A stretch of 64,000 nt of DNA from the NCBI RefSeq assembly GCF_034044715.1, contig NZ_JAXCLW010000006.1:124001-188000 (forward strand). Direction: 5' to 3'. A program made the position numbers and the translations under genes. The DNA is from Dongia_B soli. GTDB lineage: Bacteria; Pseudomonadota; Alphaproteobacteria; Dongiales; Dongiaceae. The notes under the pieces are model-generated. The model searched no databases, was not told the origin of the DNA, and worked only from the letters and a program-made list of their open reading frames with translations. This document shows positions 27,540 to 36,467 of the stretch, one piece after another; positions within the stretch are counted from its first letter, which is position 1, and every line of letters starts with the position of its first letter.

Positions 27540-28616
27540 CTAGCCTTGATGGTCGGTCATCGATTGACGGAAGCCGGATTTGGCGAGATCGCCCATCAGG
27601 CTGCAATCGATCGCCTGTTTTGGATCGATCTTGCTCTTCATCAGGCCAAGCTTCATCCACCAATCGTTGATCGAAGCCATGGCATCGTAGACCTGACCGT
27701 TCTTCAGGCCCAGAGGCGCATCGCCGTCGAGTACGCCGCAAAGCCGCGCCGCCTCGTCGAAATCGAGGATATAGACGCCGCCTTTCAGCGACTTGCCGGT
27801 GGTGCCGACAACGCTTTGCACATCTTCGACCGGCCATTTCAGGAAATCAGCGATGACCTTGTTCACCCCCGCCGTATCCTCATTCCAGGCTTTGACTGCG
27901 AGCCAGTGGGTTTTCAACACATCGAGCGCCACGTGCCGGCGCTCAGCGATGAAGGTCTTGTTCATGAACATCACATCCATGAACATGCCCGTCTTCAGGA
28001 TCTCCGGATCGGCGGTGGTTGCAACGCTTCGGGCACCGGGCATGGCACCGGTCAGTTTGGAGAGCCAGGGTTCGTAGAGATAAGAGCTGGCGAGATCGCC
28101 GGAGATCATCGGTCCCACGGCCTCATCGGCGTTGAGATTGACCCAGGTGACTTCACTGGGCTTGATCCCCTGGCCGTCGAGCCAGACGCCCATCATCAAT
28201 TCGCCGATGAAAGCCTGGGGGGCCGCGACCTTCTTGCCTTTCAAATCTTTTGCTTCGATCTTCGGCGCAAGCGCGATCTGATCGACGCCATATGAAGGGC
28301 TGGTCAGGGTGACATTGACCTCATTGGCGCCCTGTTCCGCGGCAATGGGCGCGTAATCATTGGTGCAGTAGAGGACATCGATTTGGCCCGCCGCCAAGGC
28401 CGAGTGACCGCCGATCGGGTCCTCGAAATTGGTCAGTTCCACATCGTAATCCTTCAGCAGGTTCTTTTCCTTGGCGACTTCCTGCATCGTGTGGATCGGC
28501 CAGGAGACACAAAGGCCGACCTTGACCTTCTCAGCCGCCATCGCCGTGCCGGGGTTCGGCAAGGCCATGACGGATAGTGTCAGGGCAGCCGCCGCCAATA
28601 ATTTACGCTTGAGCAT
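27540..28616 (-). CDS. NitT/TauT-type substrate-binding protein 1
   Basis: A 358-residue periplasmic binding protein with a Sec signal peptide (about 1-25, ending near AMAAE). The family core starts KVGLCVSWPIHTMQEVAKEK and includes EDPIGGHSALAAGQIDVLYC and APQAFIGELMMGVWLD. It is a close paralogue of the next gene upstream (28658-29752), sharing long identical blocks across the whole length. The start at 28616 is chosen because GGGGAGAGGATCT precedes it; a frame to 28631 adds MGRGS only. Ligand unknown; the operon context suggests a nitrogen-rich guanidino compound. Confidence 0.9.
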   Translation of the reverse strand: MLKRKLLAAAALTLSVMALPNPGTAMAAEKVKVGLCVSWPIHTMQEVAKEKNLLKDYDVELTNFEDPIGGHSALAAGQIDVLYCTNDYAPIAAEQGANEVNVTLTSPSYGVDQIALAPKIEAKDLKGKKVAAPQAFIGELMMGVWLDGQGIKPSEVTWVNLNADEAVGPMISGDLASSYLYEPWLSKLTGAMPGARSVATTADPEILKTGMFMDVMFMNKTFIAERRHVALDVLKTHWLAVKAWNEDTAGVNKVIADFLKWPVEDVQSVVGTTGKSLKGGVYILDFDEAARLCGVLDGDAPLGLKNGQVYDAMASINDWWMKLGLMKSKIDPKQAIDCSLMGDLAKSGFRQSMTDHQG

Positions 28617-28657
28617 AGATCCTCTCCCCATTTGTTATTTTCTCGGACCTGTTTTTA

Positions 28658-29752
28658 TCAATGCTCCTTGATCGACTGGCGGAAGCCTGCCTTGACCAGA
28701 TCGGCCATCAAGGTGCAATCCATGGCCTTCTTGGGATCGATGGTGGTCTTCATCAGGCCGAGCTTTTGCCACCAGCTATTAATCAGCGCCATGGCGTCAT
28801 AGGCAGCGCCGTTCTTCAGGCCGAGCGGCGCATCGCCATCGAGCACGCCACAGACCCGGGCGGCTTCGTCGAAATCGAAGACATAGACGCCACCCTTCAG
28901 GAATTTACCATTGGTGCCGATGACGCCCTGCACATCTTCAATCGGCCATTTGAGATAGTCGGCAAAGATCTGGTTCACGCCGGCCGTGTCGTCGTGCCAA
29001 GCCTGAACGGCGAGGAAATGCGCCTTCAGCATGTCCAAAGCGGCTTTGCGATTTTTGGCGATGAAGCTCTTGTTCATATAGATCACATCCATGAAGATGC
29101 CGGTCTTCAGGATTTCTGGATCGGCGGTATTGGTGACGCTGCGCGCGCCGGGCTGGGCGGCGATCAGCTTGGAAAGCCACGGTTCGTAGACATAGGCGGC
29201 GGCGAGATCGCCGGAGATCATCGGGCCGATGGCTTCATCGGCATTGAGATTGACCCATTGCACATCGTTGGTCTTGATGCCCTGGCTGTCGAGCCAGACG
29301 CCCATCAGCAATTGCCCAATATAAGCCTGCGGTGCGGCGATCTTCTTGCCCTTCAGGTCCTTGGGCTCCGTCTTCGGGGCGAGCGCGATCTGATCGACAC
29401 CGTAAGAGGGGCTGGTATAGGTGACATTGACCTCATCGGTGTTCTGCTCGACGGCGATCGGCGAATAGTCATTGGTGCAATAGAAGACATCGATCTGGCC
29501 GGCAGCGAGTGCCGAATGGCCCCCCACCGGATCTTCGAAAATCGTCTGCTGGATATCGTAATCGGGCGCCAGGTTCTTTTCCTTGACCACCTGATAGAAG
29601 GAATAGCCCGGCCAAGAGACGCAGATGCCAACCTTGATGGTTTCCTTGGCGAGAGCCGCGCCGGCGCTGAGGCCGAACACGCCGATTCCGGATAGCATGA
29701 CACCGGATAGCACTGCAGCGGCCGCAGCCGCAGCCTTCATCTTCGCAAACAT
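28658..29752 (-). CDS. NitT/TauT-type substrate-binding protein 2
   Basis: A 364-residue periplasmic binding protein with an Ala-rich signal peptide (about 1-35, ending AALAKE). The mature part is nearly collinear with the paralogue downstream: IKVGICVSWPGYSFYQVVKE, EDPVGGHSALAAGQIDVFYC and AAPQAYIGQLLMGVWLD. Differences cluster around the first strand and loops near the ligand cleft (WPIHTMQEV versus WPGYSFYQV), so the two may bind related but distinct ligands for one shared permease. It is 42 bases upstream of the second copy. Confidence 0.9.
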   Translation of the reverse strand: MFAKMKAAAAAAAVLSGVMLSGIGVFGLSAGAALAKETIKVGICVSWPGYSFYQVVKEKNLAPDYDIQQTIFEDPVGGHSALAAGQIDVFYCTNDYSPIAVEQNTDEVNVTYTSPSYGVDQIALAPKTEPKDLKGKKIAAPQAYIGQLLMGVWLDSQGIKTNDVQWVNLNADEAIGPMISGDLAAAYVYEPWLSKLIAAQPGARSVTNTADPEILKTGIFMDVIYMNKSFIAKNRKAALDMLKAHFLAVQAWHDDTAGVNQIFADYLKWPIEDVQGVIGTNGKFLKGGVYVFDFDEAARVCGVLDGDAPLGLKNGAAYDAMALINSWWQKLGLMKTTIDPKKAMDCTLMADLVKAGFRQSIKEH

Positions 29753-29825
29753 GAAGTCCTCCCAGTTTTATTCAGTCTTCAGTAAGCCAGTCACTGTCGC
29801 CGTTGTCGGGATCATTCGCCCCGGC

Positions 29826-30593
29826 TTACGGCATGATACTTCCGCCATTAGGGCCAAGGCCCTGGCCGGTGAAATAGCGCGCATTCGGTCCCGCCAGGAA
29901 AGCGGCCAAAGCACCGATCTCGGCCGCATCGCCGAAACGAGCGAGGGGGATCTGCAATTCCTTCTCGCGCCATTCAGGGCTCATATTCTCCGCATCCAGC
30001 ATGGCGGTGTCGACCGGGCCGGGGCAGATCGCATTGACGAGGATATTGGGCGCGAATTCCTTCGCCCAGCACCGCATCAATCCCAGCACGCCATGTTTCG
30101 AGGCGACATAGGACGAATATTGCTCCCGGCCATAATAGGACATGTCGGAGGCGATCAGGATGACGCGGGCCGGATCAGCCTGGCTCGGCTGTGCCGCCGT
30201 CATGTGGCGCAAGGCTTCGCGTCCGACCAGGAAGGTGCCGCGCAGATTGACGCCGATCACCCTGTCGAATTCGGCGAGGCTGGTTTCCAGCAGGGGCTTT
30301 TCGTGGATGATGCCGGCGCAATGGACCAGAATGTCCAAGCGCCTGAAACGCTGTATGGCGCGACCGAACAAGGTCGAGACGGAAGCCTCGTTGTTCACAT
30401 CGGTCGGGACGTCGATCGCTTGGTGGCCCGCCTGCTCGAGGATATTGACCGTGGCGGTGCTGTCATGCAAATCGGCGCAGACCAGATCAGCGCCCTGTTG
30501 CGCCAAAGCGACGGCACAGGCGGCGCCGATGCCGCGATGGGCGCCGGTCACCAAAGCGGTCTTGCCGAGAAGCGGCTTAACTGGATCGATCAC
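29826..30593 (-). CDS. Short-chain dehydrogenase/reductase
   Basis: A 255-residue classical SDR. The cofactor-binding glycine motif TGAHRGIG is at about residues 15-22, the NNAG-equivalent is HCAG, and the catalytic Tyr-x-x-x-Lys is YVASKHG with Ser in LIASDMS. An Asp after strand 2 (CADLHD) favours NAD over NADP. Its start overlaps the stop of the SDR gene upstream by four bases. Part of the creatininase/ureohydrolase/ABC operon; substrate unknown. Confidence 0.9.
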   Translation of the reverse strand: MIDPVKPLLGKTALVTGAHRGIGAACAVALAQQGADLVCADLHDSTATVNILEQAGHQAIDVPTDVNNEASVSTLFGRAIQRFRRLDILVHCAGIIHEKPLLETSLAEFDRVIGVNLRGTFLVGREALRHMTAAQPSQADPARVILIASDMSYYGREQYSSYVASKHGVLGLMRCWAKEFAPNILVNAICPGPVDTAMLDAENMSPEWREKELQIPLARFGDAAEIGALAAFLAGPNARYFTGQGLGPNGGSIMP

Positions 30594-31369
30594 GACATCA
30601 CCTCACCGCGATCGATGTTGAAGGTCTGGCCGGTGATGTTGCGGGCGGCATCGGAAGCGAGGAAGAGATAGAGCTCGGCGATATCGACCGGCTCCATCAG
30701 GCCGGGCAGGGACTGGCCGGCCATGATCTCGCCGAGAATATCGTCTTCGGCACGGCCAGTGCTTTGTGACATGCGCTTCAGCGACAGCATCGCCGCTTCT
30801 GTCCGCACCCAGCCCGGCGCCACGGCATTGACATTGATGCCACGCGGGCCGAGTTCCATGGCAAGGCTGCGCATGAAGCCCATCACCGCATGTTTGCTGG
30901 CGACATAGGCGGAGAATTCCGGCGCCGCCGTGCGGCTCCAGATCGAGGCGGTACAGATGATACGCCCGCCTTTCGGTATCTTCGGCAAAGCATCGCGGGT
31001 GACGAAATAGGTCCCCATGATGTTGATGTCGATGATGCGCCGAAAGACATCCTCGATAGCGGGATCGGGATCGGCAATAGGCGTGATGCGTTCAAGTCCC
31101 GCATTGTTGACCAGCACATCGATGCGCTCGAAACTGCCGATGGCTTTGCGCACGGCGTCACGGTCAGTGATGTCACATTGCAAAGCACGCACCGGCCGGC
31201 CGACGAGCTTGGACAGTGTTTCGCCCGCCTCAGCCACCGCCGCGTTATCGGCGAGGATGGTGAGATCGGCGCGGGCTTTCGCAAATGCTTCGGCCACGCC
31301 ATAGCCGATGCCGCGGCTGGCGCCGGTGACGAGGACCGATTTGCCGCCGAAGTCGAAACTGGCTTTCAT
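30590..31369 (-). CDS. Short-chain dehydrogenase/reductase
   Basis: A 259-residue classical SDR: TGASRGIG cofactor motif at about residues 16-23, NNAG at about 89-92, catalytic Ser in CTASIWS and Tyr-x-x-x-Lys in YVASKHA. Similar to 3-oxoacyl-ACP reductase-like and sugar/hydroxy-acid dehydrogenases; substrate unknown. It sits three bases after the creatininase gene and overlaps the next SDR by four bases, so all three are translationally linked. Confidence 0.9.
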   Translation of the reverse strand: MKASFDFGGKSVLVTGASRGIGYGVAEAFAKARADLTILADNAAVAEAGETLSKLVGRPVRALQCDITDRDAVRKAIGSFERIDVLVNNAGLERITPIADPDPAIEDVFRRIIDINIMGTYFVTRDALPKIPKGGRIICTASIWSRTAAPEFSAYVASKHAVMGFMRSLAMELGPRGINVNAVAPGWVRTEAAMLSLKRMSQSTGRAEDDILGEIMAGQSLPGLMEPVDIAELYLFLASDAARNITGQTFNIDRGEVMS

Positions 31370-31372
31370 GGC

Positions 31373-32140
31373 TTAGCTGCCGAATTCTTTGACGATGGCG
31401 GCGGCGATATCTTTGCCGACCTGCTCCGCCATGATCTTGCCTTTCGCGGCACTCGCACCTTTGGCGGAGGTGAGGGCGCCGCTGGACGGCACCCAGTCAC
31501 GATGCGGCGGGAACATGTCATAAGGCGGAAAATCGGCCGGCGCGTGATCGGGGATGAGATCCAGGCGCACCATATCGGGATAATAATGCATCATCAGCGA
31601 GGTCTCGATGACCGCCGCATGTTCCAGGGCAATGCCGGGGAAGCCGTCGGGGAAGACTTGGCTGAAGGTTTCCTCAGTGCAAAAATCCCAATATTCCAGC
31701 CGCATGACGCGGAGACCCGTGGCGCCGCATTCCCGCATGGCCAGATCGATGCCCTCGGTGACGATCCATTGGTTCTCGTAATGGCCGACCACGGCGCAGA
31801 TCTTGCTGATGCCATGGCGCACCAATTCGCGGATCACGTCATGCACGGTGGCGATGAGCGTCGTCGCATCGAGATTGAGCGTGCCGGGAAAGTAAGGGCC
31901 GCCGCCGGATTTCGGCATCGATTTGTAGCCGAAGCTCAAGGTCGGCGCGACGATGCCGCCGACCTTCTCGGCGACATCGCGGCAGAGGGCGGTCGGCAGC
32001 AAGGCATCGACCGCCAAAGGCAGGTGTGGCCCGTGCTGCTCGGTCGAGCCGCAGGGCAGGAAGACGACGGGATTACGCTTCGCCTCGGCCGCGAATTCCG
32101 GCCAGGACATACGCTCCATCATCACGTTCTTTTTGTTCAT
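31373..32140 (-). CDS. Creatininase (creatinine amidohydrolase)
   Basis: A 255-residue creatininase-family enzyme. With the start at 32140, the ligands line up at Glu34, His36 and Asp45 (STEQHGPHLPLAVDA), the same numbers as the binuclear metal site known from the Pseudomonas putida enzyme. GHYEN supplies the His120/Glu122 equivalents. Long segments such as EYWDF, EHAAVIETSLMMHYYPD and FPPYDMFP match true creatininase rather than the MftE or FAPy branches, which usually have GHGGN. Start 32140 is also favoured by GGGGAGG seven bases upstream; 32146 would be too close. It would open creatinine to creatine. It lies 42 bases after the ureohydrolase gene. Confidence 0.85.
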   Translation of the reverse strand: MNKKNVMMERMSWPEFAAEAKRNPVVFLPCGSTEQHGPHLPLAVDALLPTALCRDVAEKVGGIVAPTLSFGYKSMPKSGGGPYFPGTLNLDATTLIATVHDVIRELVRHGISKICAVVGHYENQWIVTEGIDLAMRECGATGLRVMRLEYWDFCTEETFSQVFPDGFPGIALEHAAVIETSLMMHYYPDMVRLDLIPDHAPADFPPYDMFPPHRDWVPSSGALTSAKGASAAKGKIMAEQVGKDIAAAIVKEFGS

Positions 32141-32182
32141 CTCCATGCCTCCCCTTTTTATTTTTAGGCGTTATTGAGATGA

Positions 32183-33151
32183 TCAGCGGCCGCGCCTCCG
32201 CGACAGTGAATCCGCCAGCAGGCAGAGGATTTCGAACATCAATGTCGCGCCGACCAAAGCGGTATTGCCGCTGGGATCGAATGGCGGCGAGACTTCCACC
32301 ACATCGCCGCCGATCAGGTTGAGGCCCTGCAGGCCGCGCAAAACCGTCTGGGCTTCCAATGTGGTCATGCCGCCGATCTCCGGCGTGCCGGTGCCGGGGG
32401 TGAAGGCGGGGTCGATGCCATCGACGTCGAAGCTGATATAGGTCGGGCCGTCGCCGGCGACGCGGCGGGCCTCGGCAATCACCTTCTCGATGCCGACCTT
32501 GGCGAATTCTTCCATATAGATGACCCGCATGCCGCTGCCTTCGGCAAAGGCCATGTCATCGGCGCTGTAGATCGAGCCGCGAATGCCGATCTGCACGGTG
32601 CGCTTCGGATCGAGAAGACCTTCCTCGACAGCCCGGCGGAACGGTGTGCCATGGGTATACTTGTTGTCGCCGAAATAGCGGTCGTTGGTGTCGGAATGGG
32701 CATCGAAGTGAATCATGCCGACCGGCCGGTCCTTGGCGATGCCACGGAAGATCGGCAGGGTGATCAGATGATCGCCGCCAGCCGAAAGCGGCATGGCGCC
32801 GGCTTCGTGGATCTTGGCATAGAAGCCTTCGATGCGCTTGAGGGCATCCATCAGATCAATCGGATTGACCGGGGCGTCACCGAGATCGGCGACCCGCGCC
32901 AGTTCATAGGGCGCGATGCGGCTGACGTGATGCACCTTGCGCATGAAGCTGGACATGTTGCGGATTTCGCGCGGGCCATGCCTTGCGCCGGCCCGGTTGG
33001 TGGTGCCGCCATCCCAGGGCACGCCGACCAGCGCAATATCGACCGCGGCCGGATCGGTCACATAGGGCAGGCGCATGAAGGTTGGGATGGCGCCGAAACG
33101 CGGCACGATGGCGGCGTCGACTGGTTGCGGATTGCTGTTCTGCAGATTCAT
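32183..33151 (-). CDS. Agmatinase/guanidino-acid ureohydrolase
   Basis: A 322-residue arginase-fold enzyme. All manganese ligands are present: His128 (GGDH), Asp150/His152/Asp154 (HFDAHSD) and Asp242/Asp244 (SFDVDGID). The substrate-loop HGTPF at about 167-171 places it in the agmatinase/guanidinobutyrase/guanidinopropionase branch, which releases urea from guanidino compounds. It is the first gene of the operon. With creatininase next to it and no creatinase in the window, it is a candidate for hydrolysing creatine or another guanidino acid; that specificity is inferred, not shown. Confidence 0.88.
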   Translation of the reverse strand: MNLQNSNPQPVDAAIVPRFGAIPTFMRLPYVTDPAAVDIALVGVPWDGGTTNRAGARHGPREIRNMSSFMRKVHHVSRIAPYELARVADLGDAPVNPIDLMDALKRIEGFYAKIHEAGAMPLSAGGDHLITLPIFRGIAKDRPVGMIHFDAHSDTNDRYFGDNKYTHGTPFRRAVEEGLLDPKRTVQIGIRGSIYSADDMAFAEGSGMRVIYMEEFAKVGIEKVIAEARRVAGDGPTYISFDVDGIDPAFTPGTGTPEIGGMTTLEAQTVLRGLQGLNLIGGDVVEVSPPFDPSGNTALVGATLMFEILCLLADSLSRRRGR

Positions 33152-33256
33152 GCAAGGTACCCCTAACTGAGTGTGGTTTTATCTCGCGCCCTTTCTTTCT
33201 TCCGGTAAATGCAAAATAATGAAACTATATTTCCGGATTTCCGAAAGTAAGGGGCC
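33152..33256. promoter_or_regulatory. Divergent LysR-type control region
   Basis: The 105-base gap between the ureohydrolase operon and the divergent LysR gene is A+T-rich compared with its flanks. It contains TTTCCGGATTTCCGAAA at about 33230-33246, a repeat of TTTCCG that could be part of a regulator site. LysR-type proteins usually bind such shared gaps to repress themselves and activate the divergent operon. Confidence 0.45.
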
Positions 33257-34201
33257 ATGTCTAGCCGGCTGAGCGATATCGATTTGAAACTACTGCAAGT
33301 TTTCATCGCAGTCGTGGAAAGCGGCGGCTTTGGCCAAGCCCAGGCGGTGCTGAATTTGAGCCCATCGCGGCTCAGCACCATGATTGCCGAGCTGGAATCG
33401 CGGCTGGAGATGCGGCTGTGCCAGCGCGGCCGGGTCGGCTTCCGGCTGACCGAGCGGGGCCAGGAGGTCTATCAGGCGGCCTTGCGCCTGGTGGCCGGGC
33501 TCGAAGCCTTCCGGGCGGAAATCGGCGCGATGCGCGGCAAACTGGTCGGCAATCTGGCGATCGGCCTGGTCGATAGCATCATCAGCAATCCGGCGGCAAA
33601 AATCGCGGCAGCGATCAATGCCTTCTGCCAGCGGCAGCATGAGGTGCATGTGACGCTGCATATCGATGCGCCACAGGAGTTGGAGCGCAAGGTCCAGGAT
33701 GGCCGGCTCGACCTTGGCATAGGGGCCTTCCATCATGTCCTGCCGTCGCTGCGCTACCGCGCCTTGTTCCTGGAAGAACAGACGCTCTATTGCAGCAAGG
33801 CGCATCCCTTGTTCGATTGCGACGAGGCGATGCTGACGCCGGAAGAATTGCTACGGCATGATTACGGCGGGCGTGGCTATATGGAAGGCAAGCGGCCGTT
33901 GAAGTTCAAGGCGAAGGCGAGCTCCTATTCCATGGAAGGACTTGCGATGCTGGTTCTGTCCGGCGCCTTCATCGCCTATCTGCCGAGTCATTATGCCGAG
34001 CAATGGGTGGCGAAAGGCGAGATGCGGGCGCTGCTGCCCAACCGGATGTCCTATCAATCGCTGTTCGAAGTGGTGACCCGGCGCAGCGCGACGCAGCAGG
34101 CTCCGGCGCAGGCCTTTCTCGACGATCTGGCGCGGACGCATGGCCAGGTTTCGGGGGGCTTGGCATCCAACATGGCGAGACCGATAATCGCTTCGATCTG
34201 A
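33257..34201 (+). CDS. LysR-family transcriptional regulator
   Basis: A 314-residue LysR-type regulator: N-terminal winged helix-turn-helix (about 6-65, with FIAVVESGGFGQAQAVLNLS) and a C-terminal periplasmic-binding-like effector domain (about 95-300). It is transcribed divergently from the creatininase/ureohydrolase/ABC operon with only 105 bases between, so it is the likely regulator, responding to the operon's substrate or a product. AGTAAGGGG precedes the ATG. Confidence 0.9.
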   Translation: MSSRLSDIDLKLLQVFIAVVESGGFGQAQAVLNLSPSRLSTMIAELESRLEMRLCQRGRVGFRLTERGQEVYQAALRLVAGLEAFRAEIGAMRGKLVGNLAIGLVDSIISNPAAKIAAAINAFCQRQHEVHVTLHIDAPQELERKVQDGRLDLGIGAFHHVLPSLRYRALFLEEQTLYCSKAHPLFDCDEAMLTPEELLRHDYGGRGYMEGKRPLKFKAKASSYSMEGLAMLVLSGAFIAYLPSHYAEQWVAKGEMRALLPNRMSYQSLFEVVTRRSATQQAPAQAFLDDLARTHGQVSGGLASNMARPIIASI

Positions 34202-34283
34202 GCCGCGAAAATAGCTGCGCGGCAGGGATCGAAAGCCCTCTCTGGCGCGTTAGTAGCGGAACGAATCAGCGGAGGAGAGAGGG

Positions 34284-34868
34284 ATGGCGTTAACTTTTCT
34301 GCCGCAATCGGGTCATTGGAATGCCGAAATGGAATCGGTGCATTTCGATGCGCGCCATGACAGGAAACCTGTCTCTTGCCTGATCCACAAGGTTGCCCTG
34401 GCGGATCTCTTGAATCTGCGTAACGCCAACCAGGACGATCTGTTGGCCGGCTTCGAGAAGCAGCGCAAGAAGATCGAAGACATTGCCGCATGGAAATACG
34501 AGAAAGGATCGATCCGCAGGGACGGATCGGTCTTCATCACGTCACAGGATCTCGATGCCTATGAAAAACGCAATCTGGTGGAGCGCGATGTCACGCTGGT
34601 CTTCGATTCCAACAAGGTCCATTACGACACGCTGCATGACTGGGTGCGGTTTTACGCCTTGGACGGAGAGATCAGCGTGCCTTGCGCAGTCACGCGTGGC
34701 GCCTTGCTGGACCGGGAACGCATCACCGATGCGGATGAAAAGCGCCTGGTCGACGCCTATCTACGCAACCGTCAGGTGATCGATACTATTGCGGAAAGCA
34801 AATACAAGAACAGCCTGGTCGAACCGGGTGGGGTGGTCGTGGTGATGAGCCGCGATCTCAATCACTAA
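34284..34868 (+). CDS. Duplicated DUF1488-like protein
   Basis: A 194-residue protein with two similar halves. Each has a beta segment of the form V(H/R)F-A...VSC/VPCxxxxxAL, a helical middle and a final IA..KY..(G/S)...V.I(T/M)S(Q/R)DL (IAAWKYEKGSIRRDG.. and IAESKYKNSLVEPGG..). This resembles DUF1488, a small proteobacterial domain of unknown function, present here twice. GGAGGAGAGAGGG lies directly upstream of the ATG. It stands alone between the LysR gene and the convergent NADH dehydrogenase gene. Confidence 0.7.
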   Translation: MALTFLPQSGHWNAEMESVHFDARHDRKPVSCLIHKVALADLLNLRNANQDDLLAGFEKQRKKIEDIAAWKYEKGSIRRDGSVFITSQDLDAYEKRNLVERDVTLVFDSNKVHYDTLHDWVRFYALDGEISVPCAVTRGALLDRERITDADEKRLVDAYLRNRQVIDTIAESKYKNSLVEPGGVVVVMSRDLNH

Positions 34869-34911
34869 ATCTCAATCACTGAACGGCGTAATCCCTGACT
34901 AGGATGTAACC

Positions 34912-36381
34912 TCAATGCATCTTCAGGCTGGGCTGGGTCATCCGTTGCAGCCGGTTGGTGAGGATCAGGATCAATGTACGCCAGATGCCGTGCAGCGCCA
35001 TCTGATGCATCCGGTAAAGTGAAATATAAGCAAGCCGTGCGAACCAGCCCTCGATGAGATAGCTTTTCCGGAAGACGCCCCCCATCAAGGTGCCGGCCGC
35101 GGTGTAGCGGCTGAGCGAAATCAGCGAGCCGAAATCGCTGTAGCTGTAGGTCGGCAAGGGCGGCGGCTGGCGGCAGGCATGCAACGCCTCGACATGCCGG
35201 ACCAGCGATTTGGCGAGCAGCTCAGCTTCCTGATGTGCGGCCTGGGCGCGGGCGGGTACCGGCAGGTCGCTGCCCGGCGATTGGGGGCACCAGGCGCAAT
35301 CGCCGAAAGCGAAGATCGCATCGTCGCGTGTGGTCTGTAATGTCGAGCGCACCAGCAATTGGCCGTTGCGATGGCTTTCCAGGCCGTCGATCTCGCGCAA
35401 AAAGGCCGGTGCCTTGATGCCGGCGGCCCAAACCTTGATCTTGGCGGGGATCGTCCTGCCATCGGCAAGATGCACGCTTTCGGCATCCATACTGGCGACT
35501 TTCGCCTTGGTCAAAACCGCAATGTTCAAGTGTCTCAAGGCTTCGCTGACATTGAAGGCGAGCCGTTCCGGCAAGGGTGAGAGAATGCGATCGGCCGCTT
35601 CGAGGACGGTGATTTGCAGGGTGCCCGCCTTGACGGGAGCCGCATAGCGGGACAGGTCTTCCATTGCCTGATGCAATTCCGCTGCGAGTTCGACACCGGT
35701 CGCACCACCGCCGACAATGGCAACGCCGATCGAGGGAATTCCCCCCGGCGCCGTTTGGCTATCCTGGTCCGGCCCGGCATCCGGCGTCGCGCCATCGACC
35801 CTGCCGGCGAGCAGAATCAGGAGGTCGCGGTGCAAAATCTCCGCCTCCAGACGGCTATCGAGAAAACGGGCATGCTCGCGCACGCCCGGCGTGCCGAAAT
35901 CGTTGCTGATACTGCCGACCGCCAAGACCAAGAGGTCGTAATCCAGACGGCGGCGGCCAACCACTTCTTCGCCCTTGTCATCGGTCATGGCGGCAAGAAT
36001 GATTTGCCGGCGCGCCCGGTCCAGGCCTTCCATCCGGCCGAACTGAAAACGATAGCCATGATGCTTCGCATGACCGAGATAACCCAGTTCATCCTGATAG
36101 GAGTTCAGCGTTCCGGCCGCGACTTCGTGGAGCAGCGGCTTCCATAGATGGGTCGGGTTGGCATCGACGAGAATGATGCGGGCCAGTCCCCTGCGCCCCA
36201 GCCTTTCACCGAGCTTGGTGGCGAGTTCGAGCCCGCCGGCACCGCCGCCGACAATGACAATGCGGAAATCCCCGGCCGGTTCCTGGGCGAGACGCGCGGT
36301 CTGGTGCGTCGATACCACCGGTTCTTCCGCCGTTACAGGTGCTTCATTAACCTTTGTCGGCTGGGCATTTCTCTGCTGCAT
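34912..36381 (-). CDS. ndh: Type II NADH dehydrogenase (NDH-2)
   Basis: A 489-residue FAD-dependent oxidoreductase of the NDH-2 family. The FAD-binding motif IVGGGAGGLELATKLG starts near residue 43 after a 40-residue polar extension. The NADH-binding motif VAIVGGGATGVELAAELH is at about 215-232, and a late FAD contact FAFGDCAW follows. The C-terminus has a basic, amphipathic stretch (FRKSYLIEGWFARLAYISLYRM) that fits the membrane-attachment helices of NDH-2. It would pass electrons from NADH to quinone without pumping protons. Single gene, convergent with the DUF1488-like gene. Confidence 0.88.
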   Translation of the reverse strand: MQQRNAQPTKVNEAPVTAEEPVVSTHQTARLAQEPAGDFRIVIVGGGAGGLELATKLGERLGRRGLARIILVDANPTHLWKPLLHEVAAGTLNSYQDELGYLGHAKHHGYRFQFGRMEGLDRARRQIILAAMTDDKGEEVVGRRRLDYDLLVLAVGSISNDFGTPGVREHARFLDSRLEAEILHRDLLILLAGRVDGATPDAGPDQDSQTAPGGIPSIGVAIVGGGATGVELAAELHQAMEDLSRYAAPVKAGTLQITVLEAADRILSPLPERLAFNVSEALRHLNIAVLTKAKVASMDAESVHLADGRTIPAKIKVWAAGIKAPAFLREIDGLESHRNGQLLVRSTLQTTRDDAIFAFGDCAWCPQSPGSDLPVPARAQAAHQEAELLAKSLVRHVEALHACRQPPPLPTYSYSDFGSLISLSRYTAAGTLMGGVFRKSYLIEGWFARLAYISLYRMHQMALHGIWRTLILILTNRLQRMTQPSLKMH

Positions 36382-36467
36382 CCGGGCCTAACGCCGAGAC
36401 GGTCTCTATGTTCCCGATGTTCCCGCTTCCAACCGGAGAAAGTTGACCGCGGACTTTTCAATCGATT

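Noticed and set aside
33152..33256. Guanidine riboswitch before the ureohydrolase operon
   Set aside because: The leader is only about 100 bases and does not show the conserved double-stem or ACGR-loop features; control by the divergent LysR protein is simpler.
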